Positions 17,502 to 26,260 of a stretch of 56,865 nucleotides of DNA are shown piece by piece. How positions within the stretch are numbered: the first letter of the stretch is position 1; every line of letters starts with the position of its first letter. Made by a program: the position numbers and the translations under genes. This DNA is from Paludibacteraceae bacterium (GTDB taxonomy: Bacteria > Bacteroidota > Bacteroidia > Bacteroidales > Paludibacteraceae). The DNA is taken from contig JAEEMG010000055.1 of the NCBI GenBank assembly GCA_016283095.1, positions 1-56,865 on the forward strand, read 5' to 3'. A model generated the notes under the pieces. That model searched no databases. It was not told the DNA's origin and saw only the letters and a list, made by a program, of their open reading frames with translations.

Positions 17502-17523
17502 CATGGTAGACAAACATACCATG
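17502..17523. repeat. Perfect inverted repeat upstream of the GH5 gene
   Basis: CATGGTA (17502-17508) and TACCATG (17517-17523) flank an 8-nt spacer. It is 153 bp ahead of the chosen start and may be an operator or just the end of the repeat family, which contains a similar but imperfect hairpin near 14925. Confidence 0.55.
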
Positions 17524-17675
17524 ACATGAAAAAATGGAAAATGTTAAGCCTTCTGGATTTTATGTTTAGTCTCAAATCAGCTACGTTAACACGTTGTCGG
17601 AAAAATGTGAATGGGAGAAAAAGAGTGTTTCATAACTTTGCTATCGTTATTCTAAAACTAAAAACAACTAATAAC

Positions 17676-19070
17676 ATGAAACACATTACAAATGTTTTAA
17701 AGACGGTATTGGGTGTAGCAGCGTCTTTTTGTTTAGCCAACTCTGCATTCGCAGGAAACTTATCTGGCAAGTCGGCAAGCGACCTCGCTAAAATGATCCG
17801 TGTGGGCTGGAATCTTGGAAACTCTCTCGACGCTACTGGTCGGGGGGCTAACGCTGAAGAAAGTTGGGGTAATCCACGCACTACAAAAGAGATGATCAAT
17901 AAGGTTAAGGAGGCTGGCTTCAACGCTGTCCGTATACCAGTGTCGTGGAGCACTCACGTTTCTAATAATGGACAATACCAGTTTGCTATCGACGGTCAGT
18001 GGATGGCTAGAGTGAAGGAGGTTGTGAACTATGCCTACGACAATGGTATGTTCGTGATCATCAATATCCACCACGATAATGACCAGTGGCACATGTTCCC
18101 TACTAATCAGTATCTAGACCAATCTAAGAAGTATGTCACTGATATCTGGACTCAGGTGGGTAGAGAGTTTGCTGATTACGACCAGCATCTGATTTTCGAG
18201 ACTATAAATGAACCTCGTGTAGTTGGTGACCAGTATGAATGGTATTTTGATCCTGCTAATCCAACACAAACTGTCAGAGAGGCAATCGGATGTATCAACC
18301 AGATCAACCAGGCTGCTGTGGATGCAATCCGTAACGCTGGTGGCAATAATATGGACAGATTGGTCGGTTGTCCTGGTTATGTAGGTTCAATCGATGGTCT
18401 GACAACATCTGGTTTCTCAGTGCCAAACGATAAAGTGAGCAATAGACTTTGGCTTTCTGTCCACGCTTACACTCCATACGATTTCTGTATGAATCCAGAT
18501 AAACCAAACCATTCTTGGAATCAACAATTCTACTATGATATCGAATGGCTTTACAATTCGTTGAGAGATAAAGTCATGTCGAAGGGATGCCCTGTATATA
18601 TAGGTGAGACATCTTCTTCTAACTACAACAATCTGGAAGACCGTAAACAATGGGAAAGATGTTTCTTCGGTTTCTCAAAGAACTATGGAATCCCTTGTTT
18701 TCTATGGGATAATAATTCCGTTAACAATACGAATGGAGCTGAGCGTCACGGATATCTTAACCGTAATTCACTTCAATGGTATGAGCCTTCTCTAATCCAA
18801 ACTATCATGGAGACGTTGGGTTATGATCCGACTTCTGTGAAAGACGAGATCGCAAACGAATGGAATGTTTATGTAGAAGACAAGGCTGTCATTATCAAAT
18901 CAAATGTCGAAATCAAGAATGTTGACGTGGTTTCTATTAACGGAACTAAAGTGGCAAGTCTTGTTTCTGGCGGAAACGAATGTTCTGTAACGGTTAGTCA
19001 TAATGGAGTTTACATCGTTGTGATTAACACAGAAAATGGAACTTCAGTAAAGAGAATCATTATCAAATAA
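17676..19070 (+). CDS. GH5 endoglucanase (cellulase) exported by T9SS
   Basis: It cleaves internal beta-1,4-glucosidic bonds of cellulose or related beta-glucans, outside the cell. The chosen ATG at 17676 gives 464 residues beginning with a clear signal peptide (1-26, ending ANSAFA); the 50-codon extension to 17526 lacks these features. The catalytic domain (30-385) shows VGWNLGNSLDA (43-53), GFNAVRIPVSW (81-91), NIHHDND (130-136), TINEP with the acid/base Glu179, and YIGETSS with the nucleophile Glu311. This pattern fits GH5 subfamily 4. The last 70 residues (SINGTKVASL, ending KRIIIK) are a T9SS type A sorting domain. A -7-like TAACTTTG lies at 17633-17640. Confidence 0.93.
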   Translation: MKHITNVLKTVLGVAASFCLANSAFAGNLSGKSASDLAKMIRVGWNLGNSLDATGRGANAEESWGNPRTTKEMINKVKEAGFNAVRIPVSWSTHVSNNGQYQFAIDGQWMARVKEVVNYAYDNGMFVIINIHHDNDQWHMFPTNQYLDQSKKYVTDIWTQVGREFADYDQHLIFETINEPRVVGDQYEWYFDPANPTQTVREAIGCINQINQAAVDAIRNAGGNNMDRLVGCPGYVGSIDGLTTSGFSVPNDKVSNRLWLSVHAYTPYDFCMNPDKPNHSWNQQFYYDIEWLYNSLRDKVMSKGCPVYIGETSSSNYNNLEDRKQWERCFFGFSKNYGIPCFLWDNNSVNNTNGAERHGYLNRNSLQWYEPSLIQTIMETLGYDPTSVKDEIANEWNVYVEDKAVIIKSNVEIKNVDVVSINGTKVASLVSGGNECSVTVSHNGVYIVVINTENGTSVKRIIIK

Positions 19071-19114
19071 ACAAATACTATAAACTACTACTTTTTACTA
19101 CAACGTTTTTTGGG

Positions 19115-19141
19115 GGAGATGGTAACCATCCATCTCCTTTT
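19115..19141 (+). terminator. Terminator after the GH5 gene
   Basis: GGAGATGG (19115-19122) pairs with CCATCTCC (19130-19137) around a 7-nt loop, followed by a run of seven T and then ATTTT. The T-run reaches the stop codon of the convergent VWA gene at 19142. Confidence 0.88.
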
Positions 19142-20329
19142 TTATTTTGCGTTTATATAACAGACTCTTCCGATTTTCTTCATCCAACCGTTATGCTCGT
19201 CATAACATTTTTCATCACTAAGTACCCATACGAATTTGGTCCTTGTGAAGAATTCTATTTTGGGTTGTGTAGCGTAACCGTCAGTGAAAATTATCATTCC
19301 ATCGTAAAAATTATGTTCTCGTAGATAATCGAAGACTACTTGGAAATCTGTTCCTCCTCTACCCTTCACTTCGCTAATTTTCAAGTGTTTGGCATCTTTC
19401 AAACTGATTGGTTGTGGTGTCTGTAGCTGAGAATCAAACTGTATGACGTCAATTTGTGCGACGCCATATCTGAACATTCGTTGAATAACTCCGTAAAAAT
19501 TAGCCAACTCTAAATGAGTGACTGACAAACTGGTATCCACAGCTATCAGCAATCGCGTCTCCAGATCATATTTGCTTCCCATTTGTTGGAAATCAAATCG
19601 TCGGTTTGGACGCATTCGTGTCAGATGACGTTTGCTAGAGAGGATGGATGCGCGGAATCCTGAAAGTGTTTTTCTATAATCAATTTTAGCTTTCGACGAT
19701 GCGACTATCTTCTCTGTCAAATTTCCAGGAATAGAACCCCAACTATGGGATGAATTTATCTGTTCTATAAGTTCGTTGATTTTGTCACATCTTTCATCGT
19801 CTTCATCCCACAATGCCGCTCTATCCGACATGCTTCCTGGGATATCCGTCTCGTATCCATATTTTTTGCCATCATTATTGCTGTTGTCATCTGTGTCGGC
19901 GTCTTCTCCATTACTGCCATCATTAGGGATATTCGCAAGATACCATTCGTAGAATTTATTTGTTTCAAGCCCGAAATCAGCAGGATTGACAAATCTGTAT
20001 TCATCAAATTTATAATGTCCATAAAGAGTCATGTCGCTGGCGGCTATCAATTTCTCATTCGGACAATTTATAGGACGACGTGAATATGGATGTTTAAGGA
20101 AGACGCGAATCATTTCCGTCTTCATCAATTCTTCCAACTGATTGTCAGTCAATGAATTTATGAATTCAGCGTTGTATTCTATTTTGCCTTGCCCACAACG
20201 TATCGCACAGTTAATATATGGATTCTCCGTCAGATTATTAATGCAATAGACCGCAAAAAAAGCAGGCTCACGGAGATACCACATATCCGCAAGCTGTTTG
20301 AATCTATCTTTTGCAGTCAACTTATCCAT
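19142..20329 (-). CDS. VWA-like / DUF2201 putative metallopeptidase, MoxR partner
   Basis: The 395-residue cytoplasmic protein fits the DUF2201 family: an N-terminal region described as metallopeptidase-like (about 1-200, here without a clear HExxH) and a C-terminal VWA-like domain (about 265-395) with LLIAVDTSLSV, a MIDAS-like DxSxS variant, and GGTDF and IIFTDG further on. The middle is acidic and Asn-rich (EDADTDDNSNNDG). The MoxR gene lies 12 bp upstream in the same operon. MoxR/VWA pairs are thought to act as chaperone-like machines for maturing complexes or inserting metals. The target here is unknown. Confidence 0.8.
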   Translation of the reverse strand: MDKLTAKDRFKQLADMWYLREPAFFAVYCINNLTENPYINCAIRCGQGKIEYNAEFINSLTDNQLEELMKTEMIRVFLKHPYSRRPINCPNEKLIAASDMTLYGHYKFDEYRFVNPADFGLETNKFYEWYLANIPNDGSNGEDADTDDNSNNDGKKYGYETDIPGSMSDRAALWDEDDERCDKINELIEQINSSHSWGSIPGNLTEKIVASSKAKIDYRKTLSGFRASILSSKRHLTRMRPNRRFDFQQMGSKYDLETRLLIAVDTSLSVTHLELANFYGVIQRMFRYGVAQIDVIQFDSQLQTPQPISLKDAKHLKISEVKGRGGTDFQVVFDYLREHNFYDGMIIFTDGYATQPKIEFFTRTKFVWVLSDEKCYDEHNGWMKKIGRVCYINAK

Positions 20330-20341
20330 ATAAATTCCGTC

Positions 20342-21409
20342 TTATATTCCAGCGACAAAATTCTGAATCTTCACCAATAATTCAGGCATTTCCGATACAA
20401 TAAACATTACAGTGTCAGGGTAATTACCTCCACTGAAGAGAGATGACCAATGAGCAAAGGCTTCATTTTTCTTCTCTTTTTCAAGCATTTCCAAGTAGGC
20501 AGGAAGGCTTTTCTTAACCTTCTCTTTATCCTTATCATCATTCAATCCCGTCTCCATGAATCTGAAAAGAGACTCATTCACGATGGATAATTCATGGAGT
20601 TGTAAAGATTTAAGCGTTTTCTCATGCTTCTTGTAATTCAAAAGGATTTCTTTTGCCGACGGGAGTGTCTTTTTATTGATGTAGTCAAAAAACAAAGATC
20701 CTGCCTGGTTTCCTACAATTCCTGAAATCAACTTCTTGTATATGGCATCTATATCAGAAACTCCAGAAATAAGATCACTCACTCTTTTCCATCCACGTCT
20801 GTCCGGAGTCTTTTCTAATCCGTTGTCGATATCTGTTGCCACACCATCAAGCTGATCCGAATGTTCTTGGATAAAGTTTATCACCCTCTCGTCTACTTTA
20901 TTTTCAGCTGCCCATAAAAGCCATTCTGACGGTGTCGGACGGAAATTGTAGATGTTGAAACGAGAAACAAGTGCTGGATCCAAATCAGTCAGCTGATATT
21001 CTTCTCCTGAGTTGACTGCTGAGATGATACGACATCCTTCCGGCAACTGTTTGCCTGCCAGTTTTTTATTGAGTGCAAGATCCATAATTGTCTGCAATAC
21101 TTCTGGACGTGCTCGGTTCAACTCGTCAAGGAATAACACGATCGGTTTTCCATCTGTAGGAAACCAATATGGCGGCATAAACTCAGTGTTGCCAGTCTTT
21201 TCATTTTTGTATGGCAAACCGATCAAATCACCGGGATCACTCATCTGTCCGAGAAAAAGCGAAACAACTTTCATCCCTTTTGAAGAGAAATATTTAGTGA
21301 GAATTTCCGACTTGCCAATTCCGTGCTTTCCGGAAAGCATGATATTTTGGTCTGCTGGAGTAAGATCAAGCAGTTGTATAAGTTCTTTAGAATTAACTGA
21401 TATTGCCAT
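20342..21409 (-). CDS. MoxR-family AAA+ ATPase
   Basis: The 355-residue ATPase has a Walker A GKHGIGKSE (about 27-35), a Walker B VLFLDELNRARPE (about 90-102), sensor 1 RIISAVNSG, and an arginine-finger region PALVSRFNIYNF, all in the AAA+ order for MoxR/CbbQ-like proteins. It forms the first gene of the pair with the VWA/DUF2201 protein and would power its action. A C-terminal helical domain (about 235-355) with KKHEKTLKSLQ and EMLEKEKKNEA follows. The genes upstream on the same strand, two small membrane proteins, are 40 bp away and might belong to the same transcript. Confidence 0.85.
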   Translation of the reverse strand: MAISVNSKELIQLLDLTPADQNIMLSGKHGIGKSEILTKYFSSKGMKVVSLFLGQMSDPGDLIGLPYKNEKTGNTEFMPPYWFPTDGKPIVLFLDELNRARPEVLQTIMDLALNKKLAGKQLPEGCRIISAVNSGEEYQLTDLDPALVSRFNIYNFRPTPSEWLLWAAENKVDERVINFIQEHSDQLDGVATDIDNGLEKTPDRRGWKRVSDLISGVSDIDAIYKKLISGIVGNQAGSLFFDYINKKTLPSAKEILLNYKKHEKTLKSLQLHELSIVNESLFRFMETGLNDDKDKEKVKKSLPAYLEMLEKEKKNEAFAHWSSLFSGGNYPDTVMFIVSEMPELLVKIQNFVAGI

Positions 21410-21449
21410 ATTTCAGAATAATTTTAAATCATAAGTAGACGGTGGGCTA

Positions 21450-22070
21450 CTAGTAAAGTTCTTTCACTGTAGCATTTAAATTGACTTTCAAACTATCGAT
21501 TTGTTTTTTATATTGTTTTGATGTTTGTTTGTCTATTGGTGCTATGAAATAGGATTTCAGACTATCCGCACTCACCTCTGTCCATTTCTTTTTATTCACT
21601 TCCAAACAATACGATACGACCGACCATTTTTCATATTCCTTAAAGTCATTTAATTCATAACAAAACCCATCAGATGATAATATTGAATGGTATTTCTCCC
21701 ATATTCCATCCTTTTCATACAGACAAAAATGTCCCGGATCAATGTTGAAGATTAAACCATCTGGAATATGTCTAACTACATAATGAGATGTTTCAGCAAC
21801 TTTTGGATGATAAAAATATGCCATATATAGAATCAACGTGACAGCAGTAATAATCCCTGTGAAAAGTACCATTAGATGTTTCTTCAACTGATGAATATTA
21901 AAGAAAAAAATCAAAAAGGATGTTATTATACTTATTACTAAACACACGAGATTCAGATTCCATCTCAAATAATCGCAACCGATGGAGATGAAAGAGAGAA
22001 TTATGCCTGAACTAAATGAAATCAGAAATGTGATATCAAGAATATGATTCAATTTATTATTCATTAGCAT
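21450..22070 (-). CDS. Small membrane protein, three N-terminal transmembrane segments
   Basis: The 206-residue product has three hydrophobic helices (about 10-30, 36-54, 66-86), followed by a soluble extracytoplasmic-type domain (about 90-206; HYVVRHIPDGLIFNIDPGHFCLYE, then FCYELNDFKEYEKWSVVSYCLEV). It is not a family I recognise. Its start overlaps the stop of the upstream membrane protein gene by 14 bp, which signals a translationally linked pair. Confidence 0.6.
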   Translation of the reverse strand: MLMNNKLNHILDITFLISFSSGIILSFISIGCDYLRWNLNLVCLVISIITSFLIFFFNIHQLKKHLMVLFTGIITAVTLILYMAYFYHPKVAETSHYVVRHIPDGLIFNIDPGHFCLYEKDGIWEKYHSILSSDGFCYELNDFKEYEKWSVVSYCLEVNKKKWTEVSADSLKSYFIAPIDKQTSKQYKKQIDSLKVNLNATVKELY

Positions 22071-22569
22071 CTACCTCCTTTTCGTATTGTTTGATCAATT
22101 TAGTGCAATACCATAGTGGAATTATTCCGAAAAGTCCGAATGAACAATCCACTAATGTCCAGAAGAACGGAATTGATCGGATCAGTCCACAGATGAATGC
22201 CAATGGGAATATTGACACACATGCGAACATACCCCAATAGATTACCCATTTGTTTTTAATCGGATCACGATACGGACCTACAAACAAAGCTGCGATCATA
22301 AGATGAGCGTATGCCAACCAGTCGAAACCGTAAGCCAAATATGGATATTTTGCATTTGTTTCAGTTATTCCTACTTTCACTTCATAAAGCCAAGAAAAAA
22401 GTGGTTGGATTGAGTTTTCTTTCATTTGGTTGATTGTATCCGGATCAATTGAGAAGATTGAGCACAAAAGGTTCAGTTCACATTCCACTGGGAATGCTGT
22501 GACTCCAGCTGTCACCAGTGCCACCATATAGAAAACGATCAAAATTCTGATTTTCTTTAATGTAGTCAT
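22057..22569 (-). CDS. Small integral membrane protein, about four transmembrane segments
   Basis: The 170-residue product has hydrophobic segments at about 8-26, 82-98, 109-127 and 134-152, with a loop of about 55 residues between the first two that contains Cys (VECELNLLCSIF). The tail is charged (KLIKQYEKEVDANE). No family is evident. It is the first of a two-gene unit with the next membrane protein, and lies downstream of the lon terminator. Confidence 0.6.
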   Translation of the reverse strand: MTTLKKIRILIVFYMVALVTAGVTAFPVECELNLLCSIFSIDPDTINQMKENSIQPLFSWLYEVKVGITETNAKYPYLAYGFDWLAYAHLMIAALFVGPYRDPIKNKWVIYWGMFACVSIFPLAFICGLIRSIPFFWTLVDCSFGLFGIIPLWYCTKLIKQYEKEVDANE

Positions 22570-22696
22570 ATTCGATATTGTTAATTCGTAAATATATATT
22601 CAATTACGAAAATATAAAAAAGCAGAGAAAGAATACTGTTTCTGTGTCTGTAAATTGCAACAACTTCGTTAATTGTATATCAGTGATATAAAAAAA

Positions 22697-22722
22697 TAGA
22701 GACGGAATTAATCCCGTCTCTA
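22697..22722 (-). terminator. Terminator of lon
   Basis: TAGAGACGG (22697-22705) pairs with CCGTCTCTA (22714-22722) around an 8-nt loop. On the minus strand a T-run (TATTTTTTT) follows. The GAGACGG core resembles the terminator at 4170. Confidence 0.88.
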
Positions 22723-22745
22723 CCCTTTTTTCATATCATTACATT

Positions 22746-25154
22746 TTATATCAATGCCAAATTGAATACATCCTGTACATTGTCGACGTAATGGAATGTC
22801 ACTCCTTCAAGATATTCAGGTTTGATCTCCTCCACGTCTTTCTGATTATCCTTACACAAGATAATCTCTTTGATTCCAGAACGTTTTGCAGCCAATGTCT
22901 TTTCACGGATTCCTCCTACAGCTGTCACCTTGCCTCTCAACGTGATCTCACCCGACATTGCCAGATTAGCTTTCACTTTTCTGCCTGTGAAGGCTGATGC
23001 AAGAGCTGTTGCCATTGTGATGCCGGCTGATGGACCATCTTTAGGTGTCGAACCGTCTGGCACGTGGATATGTACGGCTGTATCATCGAACACAGTAGGA
23101 TCGATGCCAAGAGTGTCAGCTGAACATTTCACATACTGCATCGCAAGCATAGCCGACTCTTTCATCACATCTCTGATCTGGCCAGTCACTGTCAATGTTG
23201 GATTCTTGCTCTTCGACAATGATGTCTCAATAAACAGAATCTCTCCACCGTAACTTGTCACAGACAAACCTGTTACGACGCCGATATTGTCGTTGCCTTC
23301 ATACAGTTCATGAGGTACCTCTTTCTTTCCAAGGTATTCCTGGATATCCTCCACGTCGACATTAGATTTGAATTCCTCTTTCATCACAATCTTCTTTGCA
23401 AGTTTACGGTAGATCTTGCGAATCTGTTTCTCAAGTCCACGTACACCGCTTTCCATTGTGTAACCGGAAATTATCTTATTCAATGCTTCGTCTGTGAATG
23501 TTACCTCCTCCAATGAGACACCAAGCTCAGCCGCAATTTTTGGCACTATGTGACGCTTTGCGATCTGTAGTTTCTCCTCCTGTGAGTATCCGCCGATATT
23601 GATAAACTCCATACGGTCTTTCAACGGCTGGCTGATGGTGCTTATGTCGTTGGCTGTGGCGATGAACATCACATTAGACAAGTCGTAATCCACGTCCAGA
23701 TAATTATCATGGAAATTCTTATTCTGTTCAGGATCAAGCACTTCAAGCAACGCAGAATCAGGACTTCCGTGGAAACCGTCTGAGTGGCTCACTTTATCTA
23801 TCTCATCAAGAATGAAGACGGGATTGCTCGAACCTGCCTCTTTCATCGCTTTCAATATACGTCCTGGCATCGCTCCAACGTATGTGCGGCGATGACCACG
23901 AATCTCACTTTCATCATGGATTCCACCAAGAGCCACACGCACATAGTTTCTTCCAAGTGCATCCGCAATTGATTTACCCAATGATGTCTTTCCTACTCCT
24001 GGAGGTCCATATAGACATAGGATGTTTGACTTCATATTTCCACGAAGCTTCATCACCGCAAGATGTTCAAGGATTCTGTCTTTGATGTCCTCCATGCCAT
24101 AGTGGTCACGGTCGAGCACCTCCTGTGCTGTTTTTAAAGATAGAGATTCCTTTGTCTTGACATCCCAAGGCAAAGCAAGCATGTTTTCAAGATATGTTAC
24201 CTGAGTAGAATAGTCAAGAGATTGTTGAGGGAGACGGTTCAATTTACCCAACTCCTTCATAAACACGTCTTTAATCTTCTTATTCCACTTTTTCTTATCT
24301 GATTCAGCAAGTAGACGCGAGTAATCCTCATCATCACCGTTTTCATCAAGTTCTTCCTTGATTGTCTTCATCTGTTGCTGAAGGAAATAGTTACGCTGCT
24401 GACGATCTATCTGACGGTTTGTCTTCTCTCTGATATTCTGTTTCAACGATGCGAGCTGCATCTCCTTGTTGAGTAGCGACAACAATATAAGTGCACGTTC
24501 TTTCAATGAACCACACTCCAGCATATTCTGTTTGTCTACTACAGAGAATGGAAAGTTTGCAACTATATAGTTTACGAAAGATATACTGCTCTCGATATTA
24601 CGCAGCGCGAACATAGCCTCCATTGGCACGGTGCCTGAAGAAGCTTTAAGTATCTGCTCTGATCTCTCTTTTACAGAATCAAGTATAGCGTCAAACTCGC
24701 GTTTCTCTTCGTCTTCTGGCAACATCTCTTCAAGAAGAACCACATCCGACTCCAAGAAATTAGACTGAACACGCAAATCTTTGATCATCACACGGCGCAT
24801 ACCTTGGATGATAGCTGTGCTCTGTCCGTTTGGCATATCGAGTATTTTCACTACATTTCCAACAACACCAACGTCATATAGATCCTTCTTGGTCGGCTCA
24901 TCCTCTCGGGCATCCCTTTGAGTGACCACTACCAATGGCTCATTTAACGATTTAGTTCGTTTTGCTGCATATTTTGATTTTGCTCTTCCTAGTTGTACTG
25001 GCAAAACAACACCCGGCATCAACACAACATTACGCAATGCTAATGTCAAGAGTCCTTCCGTCTTATCTAATTTATATTCATCAGGAACTCCTCCGTCTGC
25101 AATTACTGGAATAAATTCTCCGTTTTCTTCGTTCATATCATCGAAATTGTTCAT
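22746..25154 (-). CDS. lon: ATP-dependent protease Lon
   Basis: Lon unfolds and degrades damaged and short-lived regulatory proteins in the cytoplasm. The 802-residue protein has the LonA order: N-terminal substrate domain (about 30-230; LPVQLGRAKS, VVVTQRD), coiled-coil middle (RQIDRQQRNYFLQQQMKTI-like), AAA+ ATPase with Walker A GPPGVGKTS (near 383) and Walker B VFILDEIDK, then the protease domain with the Ser in KDGPSAGIT and the Lys in RGKVTAVGGIREKTLAAKRSGI-like sequence (catalytic dyad). An inverted repeat TGCCAA-N17-TTGGCA lies upstream at 25200-25228. Confidence 0.97.
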   Translation of the reverse strand: MNNFDDMNEENGEFIPVIADGGVPDEYKLDKTEGLLTLALRNVVLMPGVVLPVQLGRAKSKYAAKRTKSLNEPLVVVTQRDAREDEPTKKDLYDVGVVGNVVKILDMPNGQSTAIIQGMRRVMIKDLRVQSNFLESDVVLLEEMLPEDEEKREFDAILDSVKERSEQILKASSGTVPMEAMFALRNIESSISFVNYIVANFPFSVVDKQNMLECGSLKERALILLSLLNKEMQLASLKQNIREKTNRQIDRQQRNYFLQQQMKTIKEELDENGDDEDYSRLLAESDKKKWNKKIKDVFMKELGKLNRLPQQSLDYSTQVTYLENMLALPWDVKTKESLSLKTAQEVLDRDHYGMEDIKDRILEHLAVMKLRGNMKSNILCLYGPPGVGKTSLGKSIADALGRNYVRVALGGIHDESEIRGHRRTYVGAMPGRILKAMKEAGSSNPVFILDEIDKVSHSDGFHGSPDSALLEVLDPEQNKNFHDNYLDVDYDLSNVMFIATANDISTISQPLKDRMEFINIGGYSQEEKLQIAKRHIVPKIAAELGVSLEEVTFTDEALNKIISGYTMESGVRGLEKQIRKIYRKLAKKIVMKEEFKSNVDVEDIQEYLGKKEVPHELYEGNDNIGVVTGLSVTSYGGEILFIETSLSKSKNPTLTVTGQIRDVMKESAMLAMQYVKCSADTLGIDPTVFDDTAVHIHVPDGSTPKDGPSAGITMATALASAFTGRKVKANLAMSGEITLRGKVTAVGGIREKTLAAKRSGIKEIILCKDNQKDVEEIKPEYLEGVTFHYVDNVQDVFNLALI

Positions 25155-25199
25155 ATTCTACTTAATATAATATATTTATCCTATGAAAATCAAAATGTG

Positions 25200-25228
25200 T
25201 GCCAAAATGAATATACGACAAATTGGCA
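25200..25228. promoter_or_regulatory. Inverted repeat in the lon leader region
   Basis: TGCCAA (25200-25205) and TTGGCA (25223-25228) are a perfect 6-bp dyad with a 17-nt spacer, 46 bp before the lon start codon. It could be an operator for a stress regulator. It is short, so chance is possible. Confidence 0.35.
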
Positions 25229-25268
25229 TACTCTTTGTTATATAAATATGACAAATTTACATGATCAT

Positions 25269-26087
25269 TTAGTAATACTCTATTTCTCGTAATTCTCCGT
25301 TTAAGAAATTTCCATTTTTATCAACGAGCCGTCTTTCTATCCAGTTGCCATGTCCATCACAACGAAATAGCTCTTTTTTAACGATACTGTCGTTGATGTC
25401 TAAGAATCTTTTTTCAGAAATAAAACCTAAAGAATCATAAGAATATGTCACTTTTGTTAAAGTATCGTTGTGATTGATTTCTAATACGTTACCCAAAGTA
25501 TCATATTTTTCAGAAATTTTGGTTTCTGTTTCTGTATCTAAAATAAGACAACTTATTTCATTCTTACGTTTTTTATCATCGTATGAATATTTATAGCTTA
25601 TCTTGGTGGAATCTTTATAGTAGAGAATCTCCTTTGTAACAAGATTTCCTTGATCATCATAGGTGTAGGATTTCTCAGAATCAATTGTTATTGCTCCATC
25701 GTTTTCGTCATAACTCACTGTATGCACAATTCTACCCTTATTGTCATAGGTGTTTTTATAAGTTATTTTGAAATCTGATAAGTGACCTAATTTTGTTTCT
25801 TTAGGGTAACCATGCCAGTCATACTCATATTCGTCATAGGTTCCGCATTCATAATAAAATTTTATATGGTAGCCGTCTCTATTATATTCATCAATTTCGT
25901 AGCTTTTATCTTCGTCATTCGTCAAATCGTCCTCAATATTTGTCTTGTATGATTTCACGAATTTAACCATACCCTTAAGTCCTTCCTCTGATGTATCTGA
26001 TTCCCTTTGTGGATTCAGATAGCAGGAAGAAGGTATGATAGACAAAACTATCAAGAGTGATAAAATATGTAATGTGGAATTACTCAT
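25269..26087 (-). CDS. Lipoprotein with YD-type repeats
   Basis: The 272-residue product has a lipoprotein signal (LSIIPSSC, lipid Cys about 22) and then six or seven short repeats of the YD kind (YDNKGRIVHTVSYD, YTYDDQGNLVTKE, YSYDDKKRKNEI, KYDTLGNVLEI, YSYDSLGFISEKRF). Such repeats form beta-strands of an Rhs/YD shell. Only one short stretch is present and there is no toxin tip, so a polymorphic toxin is unlikely. It may serve in surface binding or assembly. Upstream lies a gap of 173 bp with a bidirectional terminator. Confidence 0.7.
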   Translation of the reverse strand: MSNSTLHILSLLIVLSIIPSSCYLNPQRESDTSEEGLKGMVKFVKSYKTNIEDDLTNDEDKSYEIDEYNRDGYHIKFYYECGTYDEYEYDWHGYPKETKLGHLSDFKITYKNTYDNKGRIVHTVSYDENDGAITIDSEKSYTYDDQGNLVTKEILYYKDSTKISYKYSYDDKKRKNEISCLILDTETETKISEKYDTLGNVLEINHNDTLTKVTYSYDSLGFISEKRFLDINDSIVKKELFRCDGHGNWIERRLVDKNGNFLNGELREIEYY

Positions 26088-26191
26088 AGATATTGTTTAC
26101 CAGCTTACATTGTGGTTGTGATTCCCAACATTTGAACCCCTCTTTCGTTTATTCAAAATATATGTTATGATTAAGAATGGTCCAAAATAAA

Positions 26192-26236
26192 AAAGGAACT
26201 ATAACACAATTTCTAAAACATGGATATAGTTCCTTT
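26192..26236 (-). terminator. Terminator after gldB
   Basis: AAAGGAACTATA (26192-26203) pairs with TATAGTTCCTTT (26225-26236). The hairpin has T-runs on both sides, so it is bidirectional in principle. It closes the ABC-F-gldB operon. Confidence 0.85.
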
Positions 26237-26260
26237 TTATATCATTTGAATATAATCAAG

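Noticed and set aside
17526-17675. Longer start for the GH5 gene
   Set aside because: The 50 extra residues are basic and precede a perfect signal peptide that begins at 17676.
25269-26087. Polymorphic Rhs toxin
   Set aside because: YD repeats are few, the protein is a lipoprotein of 272 residues, and no core cleavage motif, toxin tip or immunity gene is present.
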